From Spongiactinospora rosea (lineage in GTDB: Bacteria; Actinomycetota; Actinomycetes; Streptosporangiales; Streptosporangiaceae), in the NCBI RefSeq assembly GCF_003315795.1, contig NZ_QMEY01000014.1, positions 124,001 to 188,000 of the forward strand: DNA of 64,000 bases, given 5' to 3'. Below are positions 36,251 to 46,626 of this stretch, piece after piece. Each line of letters starts with the position of its first letter. The first letter of the stretch is position 1. The position numbers and the translations under genes are program-made. Below the pieces are notes generated by a model. That model saw only the letters and a program-made list of their open reading frames with translations. It had not been told where the DNA came from and made no database searches.

Positions 36251-38551
36251 TCAGCCCTCCCGGCCTTCGCGGACCTGCCGGGCGGCCGTGGTGAGGTTCC
36301 GCAGCGAGTCTCTGACCTCGTCCCAGCCGCGGGTCTTCAGCCCGCAGTCGGGGTTGCCCCACAGCCGGTCGATCGGGATGGCGTCGAGCCCCTTGCGCAG
36401 CAGCTCGGTGATCTCGGCCACGCTGGGCACACGCGGGGAGTGGATGTCGTACACGCCCGGCCCGACCTCACGCGGGTAGTCCGCTCCCGCCAGTTCGTAC
36501 GCCACCTGCATGTGGGAGCGGGCGGCCTCCAGGCTGATCACGTCGGCGTCGAGGGCGTCGATGGCGCCGAGGATCTCGCCGAACTCGGCGTAGCACATGT
36601 GGGTGTGGATCTGCGTGTCGTCGCGTACGCCGGAGGTGGCCAGCCGGAACGCCTCGGTCGCCCAGGCCAGATAGGCGGGCCGGTCGGCGGCGCGCAACGG
36701 CAGCGTCTCGCGCAGGGCGGGCTCGTCCACCTGGATCACGGCGGTACCGGCCGCCTCTAGATCGCCCACCTCGTCGCGCAGGGCGAGCGCGACCTGGCGG
36801 GCGGTTTCGCCGAGCGGCTGGTCGTCACGCACGAAGGACCAGGCCAGCATGGTCACCGGGCCGGTGAGCATGCCCTTGACCGGCCGGCTGGTCTGCGACT
36901 GGGCATACGTGGTCCAGCGCAGGGTCATCGGCTCTGGGCGGGAGATGTCGCCGGCCAGGATCGGCGGGCGGACGTAGCGCGTGCCGTAGGACTGGACCCA
37001 GCCATGTTGCGTGGCCACGTATCCGGCGAGCTGCTCGGCGAAGTACTGCACCATGTCGTTGCGCTCGGGTTCGCCGTGCACCAGGACGTCGAGCCCCGCC
37101 TCTTCCTGGAAGGCGAGGACATCTCGGATCTCCGCCGCGATGCGCTCATCGTAGGCGGCCTGGTCGATCCGGCCCGCGCGCAGGTCGGCGCGGGCGACCC
37201 GCAGCTCGTTGGTCTGCGGGAAGGAGCCGATGGTCGTGGTGGGCAGGAGCGGCAGCTTGAGCCGGGCCCGCTGCACCGCGGCCCGCCCGGCGTACGCGTG
37301 CGTACGGCGGGCGTCGGCGTCGGTGACGGCCGCTACCCGTGCGCGGACCTCGGGGTCGCGGGTCAACGCCGATTCGGCGCGCGACCGCAAGGCGGCCTTG
37401 TTGTCGGCGCTGAGGTCGGCGATGGCGGTCGTCCCCTGGGTGATCCCCTGGGTCAGGGTGACGATCTCGGCGGTCTTCTGCCGGGCGAAGGCGAGCCAGC
37501 GCTCAACCTCCGGATCGAGGTCGGTCTCCAGTGCGACGTCATAGGGAACGTGCAGGAGGGAGCACGAGGCGGCGACGTCTACCCGATCGGCCAGGCCGAG
37601 CAACGTCGCCAGGGTCGCCAGGGACCGCTCGAAGTCGTTGATCCAGATGTTGCGCCCGTCCACGACTCCGGCGACCAGCCGCTTGCCGGGCAGGCCGCCG
37701 ATGGAGGCCAGGTCGTCCAGGTTGGCCGACGCCTGTCCGGTGAAGTCGAGTCCGAGCCCGTCGATGGGGGCGGCGGCCAGCACGGGAAGGGCGTCACCGA
37801 GCCGGTCGAAGTAGCCGGCGACCAGGATCTTGGGACGGTCGGCGAGACCCCCCAGGTGCCGGTAGGCGCCCGCGAGGGCGTCGAGCACCTCCTGCGGCTG
37901 ATCCTGGGCGAAGGCCGGCTCGTCGAGCTGGACCCACTCGGCGCCGACCGCGCGCAAGGAGGTGAGGATCTCGGCGTAGACGGGGAGCAGCTCGTCCAGC
38001 AGCGAGAGCGGGTCGAAGTCGGCCGCCACCCCGGGGGCCGGTTTGGCCAGCAGCAGGTAGGTGACCGGGCCGACCAGTACGGGGCGGGCGTTGTGCCCCT
38101 GGACCAGCGCGTCCTCCAGTTCGGTGAGCTGCTTTTCGGGGTTGGCGGCGAATACGGTGGACGGGCCGAGTTCAGGGACCAGGTAGTGGTAGTTCGTGTC
38201 GAACCACTTGGTCATCTCCAGGGGGGCGACCTCCTGGGTGCCCCGGGCCATGGCGAAGTAGCCGTCGAGCGCGTCGGCCTCGACCGCGGCACGGTGCCGC
38301 TCGGGGATGGCGCCCACCATGACGGTGGTGTCCAGCACATGGTCATAGAGCGAGAAGTCGCCGGAGGGCACCTCGCCGAGTCCGGCCGCGGTGAGTTCGC
38401 TCCAGGTGGCACGGCGCAGCCGCAGGGCCGTCGAGCGCAGTTCGTCGGCGCCGACCCTGCCCGCCCAGTATCCCTCGATGGCCTTCTTCAGTTCGCGGCC
38501 GGCTCCCTGGCGCGGGTAGCCGTAGACGGTCGCGAGCGAACGCTCGGTCAC
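36251..38551 (-). CDS. metE: Cobalamin-independent methionine synthase
   Basis: The 766-residue enzyme transfers a methyl group from methyltetrahydrofolate to homocysteine without B12. The C-terminal barrel shows the zinc ligands in HTHMCYAEF and [13 protein letters not shown], and the length matches the family. The GTG at 38551 follows AAGGAGA. A cobalamin riboswitch lies in the leader, so the gene should be on only when B12 is scarce and the B12-dependent MetH cannot work. Confidence 0.96.
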   Translation of the reverse strand: MTERSLATVYGYPRQGAGRELKKAIEGYWAGRVGADELRSTALRLRRATWSELTAAGLGEVPSGDFSLYDHVLDTTVMVGAIPERHRAAVEADALDGYFAMARGTQEVAPLEMTKWFDTNYHYLVPELGPSTVFAANPEKQLTELEDALVQGHNARPVLVGPVTYLLLAKPAPGVAADFDPLSLLDELLPVYAEILTSLRAVGAEWVQLDEPAFAQDQPQEVLDALAGAYRHLGGLADRPKILVAGYFDRLGDALPVLAAAPIDGLGLDFTGQASANLDDLASIGGLPGKRLVAGVVDGRNIWINDFERSLATLATLLGLADRVDVAASCSLLHVPYDVALETDLDPEVERWLAFARQKTAEIVTLTQGITQGTTAIADLSADNKAALRSRAESALTRDPEVRARVAAVTDADARRTHAYAGRAAVQRARLKLPLLPTTTIGSFPQTNELRVARADLRAGRIDQAAYDERIAAEIRDVLAFQEEAGLDVLVHGEPERNDMVQYFAEQLAGYVATQHGWVQSYGTRYVRPPILAGDISRPEPMTLRWTTYAQSQTSRPVKGMLTGPVTMLAWSFVRDDQPLGETARQVALALRDEVGDLEAAGTAVIQVDEPALRETLPLRAADRPAYLAWATEAFRLATSGVRDDTQIHTHMCYAEFGEILGAIDALDADVISLEAARSHMQVAYELAGADYPREVGPGVYDIHSPRVPSVAEITELLRKGLDAIPIDRLWGNPDCGLKTRGWDEVRDSLRNLTTAARQVREGREG

Positions 38552-38673
38552 GAAACTCTCCTTCGCGAGTCACGGAAGACATCCGATGGCGCTCGAACGA
38601 AGGCACGGCCGCAGCGCGGGCACGTGTGGCCTGCCCGGCTGCTCCTCCGACCCGCCCTCGAGGCCGTTGACGT

Positions 38674-38865
38674 CGCCGCGCGCGGACGCGCGCGGGCAGT
38701 GGGCAGGTCTTCGGACTCGCGGGCGTCTCGCACGTTCCTACTGGCCGTCGCTTCCCCGGGTGTCGAGCCCGAGTGCAGATGACGGCGGTCGTTCCCACTC
38801 ACCGCTGCGGGGCAGTCCCGGATTTCCACCGGGTTCCCTCTTGCGACACCCCACCTGGCCGGTAG
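38674..38865 (-). promoter_or_regulatory. Cobalamin riboswitch and hairpin for metE
   Basis: On the minus strand the landmarks are GGAACCCGGTGGAAATCCGG, GACTGCCCCGCAGCGGTGAG, GGAAGCGACGGCCAGTAGG and GCGAGTCCGAAGACCTGCCC, in the order of a cobalamin riboswitch. Directly after it, perfect arms CCGCGCGCG (38676-38684) and CGCGCGCGG (38687-38695) form a hairpin that can act as the expression platform. Confidence 0.93.
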
Positions 38866-39041
38866 GGCGAACCGACTGCGTTCACACAATAAGGCCAACC
38901 GGCCGCCGGGAGAACAGCGCGCCATCAGAGCGGCGCCCGGCCATGCCGCGGGGCCGATCCCCTCGGCGCCGCCCGCTTCGACCGGCTTCGCCGTCCGCTA
39001 CCGGGCCGGCCCGGCCTCGGCGCCTTGTGCGACCCATCACA

Positions 39042-39088
39042 ACACGAGATGTTGGGTGTGACTTTTTGATCCCTTCTATATATGGTGT
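39042..39088 (+). promoter_or_regulatory. Two NrdR boxes before nrdAB
   Basis: ACACGAGATGTTGGGT (39042-39057) and CTTCTATATATGGTGT (39073-39088) fit the NrdR consensus acaCwAtATaTwGtgt. Their starts are 31 bp apart, about three helical turns, as is usual for paired NrdR boxes. NrdR represses ribonucleotide reductase genes when dATP is high. Confidence 0.75.
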
Positions 39089-39114
39089 TCTTGCAGCCGG
39101 TCCGGCCGCCCGGC

Positions 39115-39287
39115 CAGGGTGGTCGGGGCAAGAGGGAACCCGGTGGAAATCCGGGACTGCCCCGCAGCGGTGAGTGGGAACGACCGCCGTCAATCGCACT
39201 GGGCCATGGGTCTGGGAAGCGACGGCCAGTAGGCGTCACGAGCATGCCCACGAGTCCGAAGACCTGCCGGCCGCGCCGTACGCGGCC
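39115..39287 (+). promoter_or_regulatory. Cobalamin riboswitch and hairpin for nrdAB
   Basis: The same landmarks as in the metE leader appear on the plus strand, with 65 bases identical to it (39128-39192 against 38780-38844 inverted). They end in CGAGTCCGAAGACCTGCC near 39268. A hairpin with arms GGCCGCG and CGCGGCC (39269-39287) follows directly and may be the expression platform. Confidence 0.93.
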
Positions 39288-39413
39288 GATCGTGTACGGC
39301 TGCTCCGAGGCCGCGCGGGACGGCCGACGGTACCGGCGCGAGGCTGTACGCGCCCCTGCCGGCGCCTCCTGCGCGTGTTCTCGAGACCTGGCCGAGTTCG
39401 CGAGGAGAGAGCT

Positions 39414-41780
39414 GTGACGGTCACCGAAGACCTGCCGGCGGGAGAGGCGCCCGCGCCGCGTCGGACGCAGATGCACGTCCGCAAGCGCAACGGCATCGCC
39501 GAACCGGTCGATGTCGGCAAGATCGTCCGCGCGGTGGAACGCTGCGCCGGCGATCTGGCCGACATCGACCCGCTGCGGGTGGCCACCAAGACGATCAGCG
39601 GGCTGTACGACGGGGCGACCACCGCCGAACTGGACCGGCTGTCGATCCAGACCGCCGCCGAGATGATCGGCGAGGAGCCGCAGTACTCCCGCCTGGCCGC
39701 GCGGCTGTTGTCGGCATATATCGGCAAGGAGGTCCGCGGGCAGGGCGTGGCCTCCTTCAGCCAGGCGATCCGGCTGGGACACGCCGAGGGCCTGATCGGC
39801 GACCGCACCGCCGAGTTCGTCGAAGTCAACGCTCGCAAGCTGGATGACGCCATCGACCTGGACGCGGACCTGCGCTGGGAGTACTTCGGCCTGCGCACGG
39901 TCCATGACCGCTACCTGCTGCGCCACCCGTCCACGCGGCTGGTGGTGGAGACGGCGCAGTACTGGCTGCTTCGGGTGGCGTGCGGGCTGGCCGAGACGCC
40001 CGCCGAGGCGATCGGCTTCTACCGGCTCATGTCGTCGCTGGCCTACCTGCCGAGTTCCCCGACGCTGTTCAACTCCGGCACCCGGCACACCCAGATGTCC
40101 TCCTGCTATCTGGTCGACTCGCCCCGCGACGAGCTGGGCTCGATCTACGAGCGGTACGCCCAGGTGGCGCAACTGTCGAAGTTCGCCGGTGGGATCGGCA
40201 TCTCCTGGTCGCGGGTGCGTTCGCGCGGCGCGCTGATCCGCGGCACCAACGGGCACTCCAACGGCATCGTCCCGTGGCTGCGCACCCTGGACGCCTCGGT
40301 GGCCGCGGTCAACCAGGGCGGCAGGCGCAAGGGCGCGGCCTGTGCCTATCTGGAACCCTGGCACCCGGACATCGAGGAATTCCTGGAGCTGCGCGACAAC
40401 ACCGGCGAGGACGCCCGCCGTACGCACAATTTGAACCTGGCCAACTGGATTCCCGACGAGTTCATGCGCCGGGTGGAATCCGATGGCATGTGGTCGCTGT
40501 TCGACCCCAGCGAGCTGCCGGAACTGCCCGACCTGTGGGGCGAGGCGTTCGAGGCGGCCTACCGCGCGGCCGAGGAGGCCGGCCGGTACGTCCGCCAGAT
40601 CAAGGCCCGCGACCTGTACGCCAAGATGATGCGCACCCTGGCCCAGACCGGCAACGGCTGGATGACCTTCAAGGACGCCGCCAACCGGCTGTGCAACCAG
40701 GCGGCCGAGCCGGGCAACGTGGTCCACCTGTCCAACCTGTGCACCGAGATCATCGAGGTGTCCAGCGACGATGAGACCGCGGTCTGCAACCTCGGCTCGA
40801 TCAACCTCGCGGCACACCTGGCCGGGCAGGGCATCGACTGGGAACGGCTGCGCGCCACCGTGCGCACCGCGGTCACCTTCCTGGACCGGGTGATCGACAT
40901 CAACTACTACCCGACCCCGCAGGCCGCGGCGAGCAACCCGCGCTGGCGTCCGGTCGGCCTGGGCGTGATGGGCATGCAGGACGTGTTCTTCAAGCTGCGG
41001 CTGCCGTTCGACTCCGCCGAGGCCAGGGAACTGTCCACCCGGATCTCTGAGGAGATCTACCTGTCCGCGCTGGAGACCTCCGCCGGACTGGCCGAACGGT
41101 TCGGCGCGCACCCCGCCTACGACCAGACGTGGGCGGCGCGCGGCAAGCTCCAGCACGACCTGTGGGGCGTGGAGGGCACCCAGGCCGGGCGCTGGGCCGC
41201 CGTGCGCGAGCGGATCGCCGCCCACGGCCTGCGCAACTCCCTGCTGATCGCCATCGCGCCGACCGCCACCATCGCCTCCATCGCCGGATGTTACGAGTGC
41301 GTCGAGCCGCAGGTGTCCAACCTGTTCAAGCGCGAGACCCTGAGCGGGGAGTTCCTGCAGATCAACAACGCCCTGGTGGCCGAGCTGAAGGCGCGCGGGC
41401 TGTGGATCGAGCGCGTGCGGGCCGCCATCCGGCAGGCCGAGGGGTCGGTGCAGGGCATCGCCGAACTGCCCGGCGACGTGCGGCGGTTGTTCCGCACCGC
41501 CTGGGAGCTGCCGCAACGCGCGCTGATCGACATGGCCGCGGCGCGCTCGCCGTACATCGACCAGAGCCAGTCGCTCAACCTGTTCTTGAGCGCACCGACG
41601 ATCGACAAGCTCTCCTCGATGTACCTGTACGCCTGGAAGTCCGGCCTGAAGACCACCTACTACCTGCGCTCCCGCCCCGCCACCCGCATCCAGCAGGCCA
41701 CCGTCCCCGTCGCGGACAAGCCCGATGAGGTCGTTGCCTGCTCCCTGGAGAACCCCGAATCCTGTGAGGCGTGCCAGTGA
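39414..41780 (+). CDS. nrdA: Class I ribonucleotide reductase, large subunit
   Basis: The 788-residue subunit starts with GTG after GAGGAGAG. It begins with an ATP-cone (MHVRKRNGIAEPVDVGKIV) for allosteric control. It shows the catalytic Cys residues and radical path: SSCYLVDSP, SNLCTEI (Asn-Cys-Glu triad), AVCNLGSINLA, the tyrosine pair in KTTYYLRSR, and the C-terminal redox pair CEAC. It reduces ribonucleotides with NrdB. The cobalamin riboswitch and NrdR boxes indicate expression when B12, needed by class II NrdJ, is low. Confidence 0.95.
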   Translation: MTVTEDLPAGEAPAPRRTQMHVRKRNGIAEPVDVGKIVRAVERCAGDLADIDPLRVATKTISGLYDGATTAELDRLSIQTAAEMIGEEPQYSRLAARLLSAYIGKEVRGQGVASFSQAIRLGHAEGLIGDRTAEFVEVNARKLDDAIDLDADLRWEYFGLRTVHDRYLLRHPSTRLVVETAQYWLLRVACGLAETPAEAIGFYRLMSSLAYLPSSPTLFNSGTRHTQMSSCYLVDSPRDELGSIYERYAQVAQLSKFAGGIGISWSRVRSRGALIRGTNGHSNGIVPWLRTLDASVAAVNQGGRRKGAACAYLEPWHPDIEEFLELRDNTGEDARRTHNLNLANWIPDEFMRRVESDGMWSLFDPSELPELPDLWGEAFEAAYRAAEEAGRYVRQIKARDLYAKMMRTLAQTGNGWMTFKDAANRLCNQAAEPGNVVHLSNLCTEIIEVSSDDETAVCNLGSINLAAHLAGQGIDWERLRATVRTAVTFLDRVIDINYYPTPQAAASNPRWRPVGLGVMGMQDVFFKLRLPFDSAEARELSTRISEEIYLSALETSAGLAERFGAHPAYDQTWAARGKLQHDLWGVEGTQAGRWAAVRERIAAHGLRNSLLIAIAPTATIASIAGCYECVEPQVSNLFKRETLSGEFLQINNALVAELKARGLWIERVRAAIRQAEGSVQGIAELPGDVRRLFRTAWELPQRALIDMAAARSPYIDQSQSLNLFLSAPTIDKLSSMYLYAWKSGLKTTYYLRSRPATRIQQATVPVADKPDEVVACSLENPESCEACQ

Positions 41781-42775
41781 TGCTGCTCGACCCGGGCATG
41801 AGCCTGACCCTGCGCCCGATGCGCTACCCGCTGTTCTTCGAGCGCTACCGTGACGCGATCAAGAACACCTGGACCGTGGAGGAGGTCGACCTGCACTCCG
41901 ACCTCGCCGACCTGTCCAAGTTGTCGCCCGCCGAGCGCCACCTGATCGGTCGCCTGGTCGCGTTCTTCGCCACCGGCGACACCATCGTGGCCAACAACCT
42001 GGTGCTCAACCTCTACCAGCACGTCAACGCGCCCGAAGCGCGGCTCTACCTGAGCAGGCAGCTGTTCGAGGAAGCCGTGCACGTGCAGTTCTACCTGAAC
42101 CTGCTGGACACCTACGTGCCCGACGAGCAGGAGCGGTTCGAGGCGTTCGCGGCAGTGGAGAACATCCCCTCGATCCGGCGCAAGGCGGAGTTCTGCTTCA
42201 GGTGGATCGACTCGCTCGGTGATCTGAAGGAGCTGAACACCCGCGAGGACCGCAAGACCTTCCTGCTCAACCTGATCTGCTTCGCCGCCTGCATCGAGGG
42301 ATTGTTCTTCTACGGTGCCTTCGCCTACGTCTACTTCCTGCGCTCGCGCGGGCTGCTGAACGGGCTGGCGTCCGGCACGAACTGGGTCTTCCGGGATGAG
42401 TCCATGCACATGGCCTTCGCCTTCGACGTGGTCGCCGTGGCGCGCAAGGAGGAGCCGGACCTGTTCGACGACGAGCTTGCCGCTCAGGTCAGGGAGATGC
42501 TGACCGAGGCGGTGGACTGCGAGGCGCAGTTCGCCGAAGACCTGCTGGGCCAGGGCGTGCCGGGGATGTCGATCGCGGACATGCGCGCGTACCTGGAACA
42601 CGTCGCCGACCGGCGGCTGGCCCAGCTCGGCATCGAGCCGCTGTACGGGGCCAAGAACCCGTTCGCCTTCATGGAACTCCAGGACGTGCAGGAGCTGGCC
42701 AACTTCTTCGAGCGCCGGGTTTCGGCCTACCAGGTGGGCGTGACCGGCTCGGTCAGCTTCGACGCGGACTTCTGA
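41780..42775 (+). CDS. nrdB: Class I ribonucleotide reductase, small subunit
   Basis: The 331-residue protein is the radical-generating subunit. Metal ligands are visible in ATGDTIVANN, FEEAVHVQFY, ACIEGLFFYG and DESMHMAF. The Tyr four residues after the first His (HVQFY) is in the position of the radical Tyr. The ATG at 41780 overlaps the nrdA stop; a GTG at 41777 is also possible. It works as a dimer with NrdA and needs oxygen to form the cofactor. Confidence 0.95.
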   Translation: MLLDPGMSLTLRPMRYPLFFERYRDAIKNTWTVEEVDLHSDLADLSKLSPAERHLIGRLVAFFATGDTIVANNLVLNLYQHVNAPEARLYLSRQLFEEAVHVQFYLNLLDTYVPDEQERFEAFAAVENIPSIRRKAEFCFRWIDSLGDLKELNTREDRKTFLLNLICFAACIEGLFFYGAFAYVYFLRSRGLLNGLASGTNWVFRDESMHMAFAFDVVAVARKEEPDLFDDELAAQVREMLTEAVDCEAQFAEDLLGQGVPGMSIADMRAYLEHVADRRLAQLGIEPLYGAKNPFAFMELQDVQELANFFERRVSAYQVGVTGSVSFDADF

Positions 42776-42817
42776 CCTGGTGGCCGTTCCCGGCCGGTCG
42801 GCCGGGAACGGCCGGGC

Positions 42818-43594
42818 TCAGCGGTTGACGAACGTCGCGGCGCGCTTCTCGGTGAAGGCCGCCATGCCCTCCTTCTGGTCGGCGGTGGCGAAGGTGGCGT
42901 GGAAGAGCCGCCGCTCGAAGCGCACGCCTTCGGCCAGGGTGGTCTCGAAGGCCCGGTTGACGCTCTCCTTGGCCATCATCGCGATGGGCGTGGACATGCC
43001 GGCGACGGTCTCGGCCACCGCCAGCGCCTCGCCGAGCAGGTCGGCCGCCGGGACGACCCTGGACACCAGGCCCGCCCGTTCGGCTTCTTCGGCGTCCATG
43101 GTCCGGCCGGTCAGGCACATCTCCATCGCCTTGGCCTTGCCGACCGCGCGGGTCAGCCGCTGGGAGCCGCCGATGCCCGGGATGACCCCCAGCTTGATCT
43201 CCGGCTGGCCGAAGACCGCGGTGTCGGCGGCCAGCACGATGTCGCAGAGCATCGCCAGCTCGCAGCCGCCGCCCAGGGCATACCCGGACACCGCCGCGAC
43301 GGTGGGTTTGCGGATCTGGCCGAGCCGGTCCCAGGCGGCGAACCAGTCGCTGAGGTAGACGTCCATGTAGTCGTTGGGCTGCATCTCCTTGATGTCGGCC
43401 CCGGCGGCGAACGCCCGCTCGGAGCCGGTGATCACCAGGCAACCGATCTCCGGGTCGCGGTCGAAGTCCGCCGCCGCGGCGGTGACCTCGCCCATGAGCC
43501 GGAGGTTGAGCGCGTTGAGCGCCTTGGGCCGGTTCAGCGTGATGAGGCCGACCCGGTTCTTGGTCTCGGTGAGGATCGTTTCGTACCTGGTCAT
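42818..43594 (-). CDS. Enoyl-CoA hydratase (crotonase family)
   Basis: The 258-residue crotonase-fold enzyme has the oxyanion-hole segments [11 protein letters not shown] and [19 protein letters not shown] and the catalytic Glu region [16 protein letters not shown]. It hydrates a short 2-enoyl-CoA; in this operon the candidates are methacrylyl-CoA (valine) or acrylyl-CoA (propionate shunt). It is the last of five coupled genes, its ATG overlapping the upstream stop by four bases. Confidence 0.9.
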   Translation of the reverse strand: MTRYETILTETKNRVGLITLNRPKALNALNLRLMGEVTAAAADFDRDPEIGCLVITGSERAFAAGADIKEMQPNDYMDVYLSDWFAAWDRLGQIRKPTVAAVSGYALGGGCELAMLCDIVLAADTAVFGQPEIKLGVIPGIGGSQRLTRAVGKAKAMEMCLTGRTMDAEEAERAGLVSRVVPAADLLGEALAVAETVAGMSTPIAMMAKESVNRAFETTLAEGVRFERRLFHATFATADQKEGMAAFTEKRAATFVNR

Positions 43595-44469
43595 GAGCGT
43601 TCCCTGATCGAATTGATGACGGCGGAGAAGTCCTGCCCGGCCCCGTCGCCTTCGGCGAAGGCGGCGTAGATCTCCGCCGCGCGAAGGCCGATCTCCGCCG
43701 CGACGCCGTGCGCGCGTACGGCGTTGGCGGCCAGGCCGAGGTCCTTGGCCATGAGCGCCCCGGCGAATCCCGGGCGATAGCCGTTGCCGGCGGGGCTGCC
43801 CGGCACCGGACCCGGCACCGGGCAGTTGACGGTCAATGCCCAGCACTGCCCGGAGGCGGCCGAGGCCACGTCGAACAGCGCCTGGTGGGGCAATCCCAGC
43901 CGCTCGCCCAGGACGAACGCCTCGCTGACGGCGATCATCGAGGCGCCCAGGATCATGTTGTTGCAGATCTTCGCCGCCTGCCCGGCTCCGGGCCCGCCGC
44001 AGTGAACGACCCTGCGCCCCATGGCGGACAACACCGGCTCGGCGGCGGCGAAGTCGGCGTCGGCCGCGCCCACCATGAAGGTCAGCGTCGCCGCGGTCGC
44101 TCCCATCACGCCGCCGGAGACGGGTGCGTCGAGGGCCCGATGCCCGGCGTCGGCCACCGAGCGCGCGGCGGCGCGCGCGTCGGCCACGTCGATGGTGGAG
44201 CAGTCGGCGAACAACGTGTCCGCCCGCGTCGTGGGCGCGATGTCCGCATAGCAGTCAAGGACGTGCCGTCCGGTGGGCAGCATGGTGATGACCAGGTCGG
44301 CGTCACCGGCCGCGTCGGCCGCCGAACGCGCCGCCCGCACACCCGACGCCGCCGCGCGTTCCAGCGCCGCTTCGTCCAGGTCGAAACCATGCACGTCGTG
44401 TCCGGCCTTGACAAGATTGGCGGCCATGGGGCCGCCCATGTTCCCCAGGCCGATGAAGGCGATCGTCAT
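43591..44469 (-). CDS. mmsB: 3-hydroxyisobutyrate/3-hydroxypropionate dehydrogenase
   Basis: This 292-residue beta-hydroxyacid dehydrogenase starts with the Rossmann motif [13 protein letters not shown], has the substrate motif [11 protein letters not shown] and the catalytic Lys in [12 protein letters not shown]. It oxidises 3-hydroxyisobutyrate, or by the shunt hypothesis 3-hydroxypropionate, to the semialdehyde with NAD(P). Four-base overlaps couple it to both neighbours. Confidence 0.92.
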   Translation of the reverse strand: MTIAFIGLGNMGGPMAANLVKAGHDVHGFDLDEAALERAAASGVRAARSAADAAGDADLVITMLPTGRHVLDCYADIAPTTRADTLFADCSTIDVADARAAARSVADAGHRALDAPVSGGVMGATAATLTFMVGAADADFAAAEPVLSAMGRRVVHCGGPGAGQAAKICNNMILGASMIAVSEAFVLGERLGLPHQALFDVASAASGQCWALTVNCPVPGPVPGSPAGNGYRPGFAGALMAKDLGLAANAVRAHGVAAEIGLRAAEIYAAFAEGDGAGQDFSAVINSIRERS

Positions 44470-45482
44470 GACAGCTCCAGCTCCTGACCTTCGAGAGGGG
44501 CGAAGAACGCCTCGACCTCCTCGGCCGAGGCGGGTGCCGCCCAGCGCGGCGCGCGGTCCTTGTCGATGACCTGGGCGCGGATGCCCTCCTCCAGATCCGG
44601 GTGACGCCACGCCCGGCAGGAGACCCGGTACTCCTGGCGGAGCACTTCCGAAAGCGTGCTCAGAAGTCTCGCCCGGCGGATCGCGGCGAGGGCCACTCGC
44701 AGGGCCGTGGGGGAGTTGCCGCCGATCCGCTCGGCCGCCTCCCTGGCCGCGCTCTCGCCGGCCTCCAGCAGGCGTTCCACGATCTCCGGCACGCTTTCGG
44801 CCGCGTAGCAGGCGTCGATCCAGGGACGCTCTCCGGTGAGAGCCGCGGCCGGGGCCTCGTGGGCGTACACCGCCACCGCGGCGTTCACCCCGCGCTCCGC
44901 CACGGCGTCGCAGAAGGCCGTCAGCTCCGCCGCGGGCACGTAATGGTCGGCCAGCCCGCAGGCGATGGCGTCGCCCGCGCCGATCGACGCCCCGGTCAGC
45001 GCCAGATGCAGGCCGATCTCACCGGGGGCGCGCGACAGCAGGTAGGTGCCGCCCACGTCGGGGATCAGGCCGATGCCGGTCTCGGGCATGGCCAGCCTGG
45101 TGCGTTCGGTGACGATCCGGACATCGCCGTGCGCCGACACCCCGACGCCGCCGCCCATCACCAGGCCGTCCATGATCGCGACGTACGGCTTGCCGTACCG
45201 GGCGATGTGCGCGTTGAGCCGGTACTCATCCCGCCAGAACGCGGGCGTGGCCGCGCCACCCTGCCGGATGTCGTGGTAGATGGAACGGATGTCGCCTCCG
45301 GCGCACAGCCCGCGTTCACCCGCGCCGCTGATGAGCACGGCCTCGATGGTCTCGTCGTCCTCCCACTCCCGCAGCGCGACTTCGAGGTGGCGGACCATGT
45401 CGTGGGTGAGGGCGTTGAGCGCCTTCGGCCGGTTGAGGAGGATCTGGCCGATCTGCCCGGAGCGGGTGGTCTGGACGTCCAT
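44466..45482 (-). CDS. 3-hydroxyisobutyryl-CoA hydrolase-type enzyme
   Basis: The 338-residue protein is longer than a plain enoyl-CoA hydratase and carries the HIBCH features GLCAGGDIRSIYHDI, GLVMGGGVGVSAHGD and AMPETGIGLIPDVGGTYLLS. These enzymes split 3-hydroxyisobutyryl-CoA and, in known cases, 3-hydroxypropionyl-CoA to the free acid. The ATG overlaps the stop of the acyl-CoA dehydrogenase gene by one base. Confidence 0.92.
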   Translation of the reverse strand: MDVQTTRSGQIGQILLNRPKALNALTHDMVRHLEVALREWEDDETIEAVLISGAGERGLCAGGDIRSIYHDIRQGGAATPAFWRDEYRLNAHIARYGKPYVAIMDGLVMGGGVGVSAHGDVRIVTERTRLAMPETGIGLIPDVGGTYLLSRAPGEIGLHLALTGASIGAGDAIACGLADHYVPAAELTAFCDAVAERGVNAAVAVYAHEAPAAALTGERPWIDACYAAESVPEIVERLLEAGESAAREAAERIGGNSPTALRVALAAIRRARLLSTLSEVLRQEYRVSCRAWRHPDLEEGIRAQVIDKDRAPRWAAPASAEEVEAFFAPLEGQELELS

Positions 45483-46621
45483 CAGGCGGCCCCGGTCAGG
45501 CCGCGGGCGACGATGACGCGCATGATCTCATTGGTCCCTTCGAGGATCTGGTGCACCCGCAGATCGCGCACGATCTTCTCGATGCCGTATTCGGTGAGGT
45601 AGCCGTAACCGCCGTGCAGTTGCAGCGCGCGGTCGGCCACGGCGAACCCGGTGTCGGTGACGAAGCGCTTGGCCATCGCGCACAGTTCGACCGCCTGGGG
45701 ATCGCCCTCGTCCAGCGCCGTGGCGGCCCGCCACAGCAGGGCACGGGCTGCCTCCAGTTCGGTGGCCATGTCGGCCAGGCGGAACTGGAGGCCCTGAGCG
45801 CGCGAGAGCGGCGCGCCGAAGGCGTGCCGGTCCGCCAGGTAGGCGGTGGTGGCGTCCAGGGCGGCCCGCGCGCCGCCGAGGGAACAGGCCGCGATGCCGA
45901 GCCTGCCACCGTTGAGGCCGTTCATCGCGATCCGGAAGCCGTTGCCCTCCCCGCCGAGCAGCCGGTCGGCGGGCAGCCGGACACCGTCGAGGATGACCTG
46001 CCGGGTGGGCTGGGCGTTCCAGCCCATCTTCTCCTCGTTGGCGCCGAAGGACAGCCCTGGGTCGTCCCGTTCGACGACGAAGGCGGAGACGCCGCGCGGG
46101 CCTGGGGCGCCGGTACGGGCCATGACCACGTACACCTGCGACGCGCCCGCCCCTGAGACGAACTGCTTCACCCCGGAAAGGACGTAGCTGTCGCCGTCGC
46201 GCACCGCCTTGGTGGCGAGCGCCGCCGCGTCCGAGCCGGCGCCGGGTTCGGTCAGGCAGTAGCTGGCCAGGGTCCGCATCGAGCACAGGCCGGGCAGCCA
46301 GCGCGAACGCTGGGCCTCGTCGCCGTAGTGATCGATCATCCAGGCGACCATGTTGTGGATGGAGACATAACCGGCGATCGAGGGGCAGCCGGTGGCCAGC
46401 GTCTCGTAGATGAGTACGCCGTCGCGCCGCGACAGCGCCGAGCCACCGTACTCCTCGGCGACGTACACGCCGCCGAGCCCCAGGTCGGCCGCCTTGGCCA
46501 GCACGTCCACCGGAAAGTGCTTGCGGCGGTCCCAGTCGATCGCGTGCGGAGCCAGGTGCTCGCGGGAAAAGTCGCGGACGGCGTCCACGATGGCGAGCTG
46601 TTCTTGTGTCAGCGTGGGCAT
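45482..46621 (-). CDS. Acyl-CoA dehydrogenase (short/branched chain)
   Basis: The 379-residue FAD enzyme has the family motifs CLTEPGAGSDAAAL and VKQFVSGAG for FAD/substrate binding and the catalytic Glu in ILEGTNEIMRVIVARGL. In valine breakdown it would oxidise isobutyryl-CoA; in a propionate shunt it would oxidise propionyl-CoA to acrylyl-CoA. It follows mmsA by five bases and overlaps the next gene. Confidence 0.92.
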   Translation of the reverse strand: MPTLTQEQLAIVDAVRDFSREHLAPHAIDWDRRKHFPVDVLAKAADLGLGGVYVAEEYGGSALSRRDGVLIYETLATGCPSIAGYVSIHNMVAWMIDHYGDEAQRSRWLPGLCSMRTLASYCLTEPGAGSDAAALATKAVRDGDSYVLSGVKQFVSGAGASQVYVVMARTGAPGPRGVSAFVVERDDPGLSFGANEEKMGWNAQPTRQVILDGVRLPADRLLGGEGNGFRIAMNGLNGGRLGIAACSLGGARAALDATTAYLADRHAFGAPLSRAQGLQFRLADMATELEAARALLWRAATALDEGDPQAVELCAMAKRFVTDTGFAVADRALQLHGGYGYLTEYGIEKIVRDLRVHQILEGTNEIMRVIVARGLTGAA

Positions 46622-46626
46622 CGGCT

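Noticed and set aside
37004-38782. 592-residue plus-strand frame opposite metE
   Set aside because: Shadow of metE and its riboswitch; no recognisable domain.
38925-41516. 863-residue open frame antisense to nrdA
   Set aside because: It is a high-GC shadow of nrdA and the nrd riboswitch. Its composition is Arg/Gly/His-rich with no domain, while the plus strand carries all NrdA active-site motifs.
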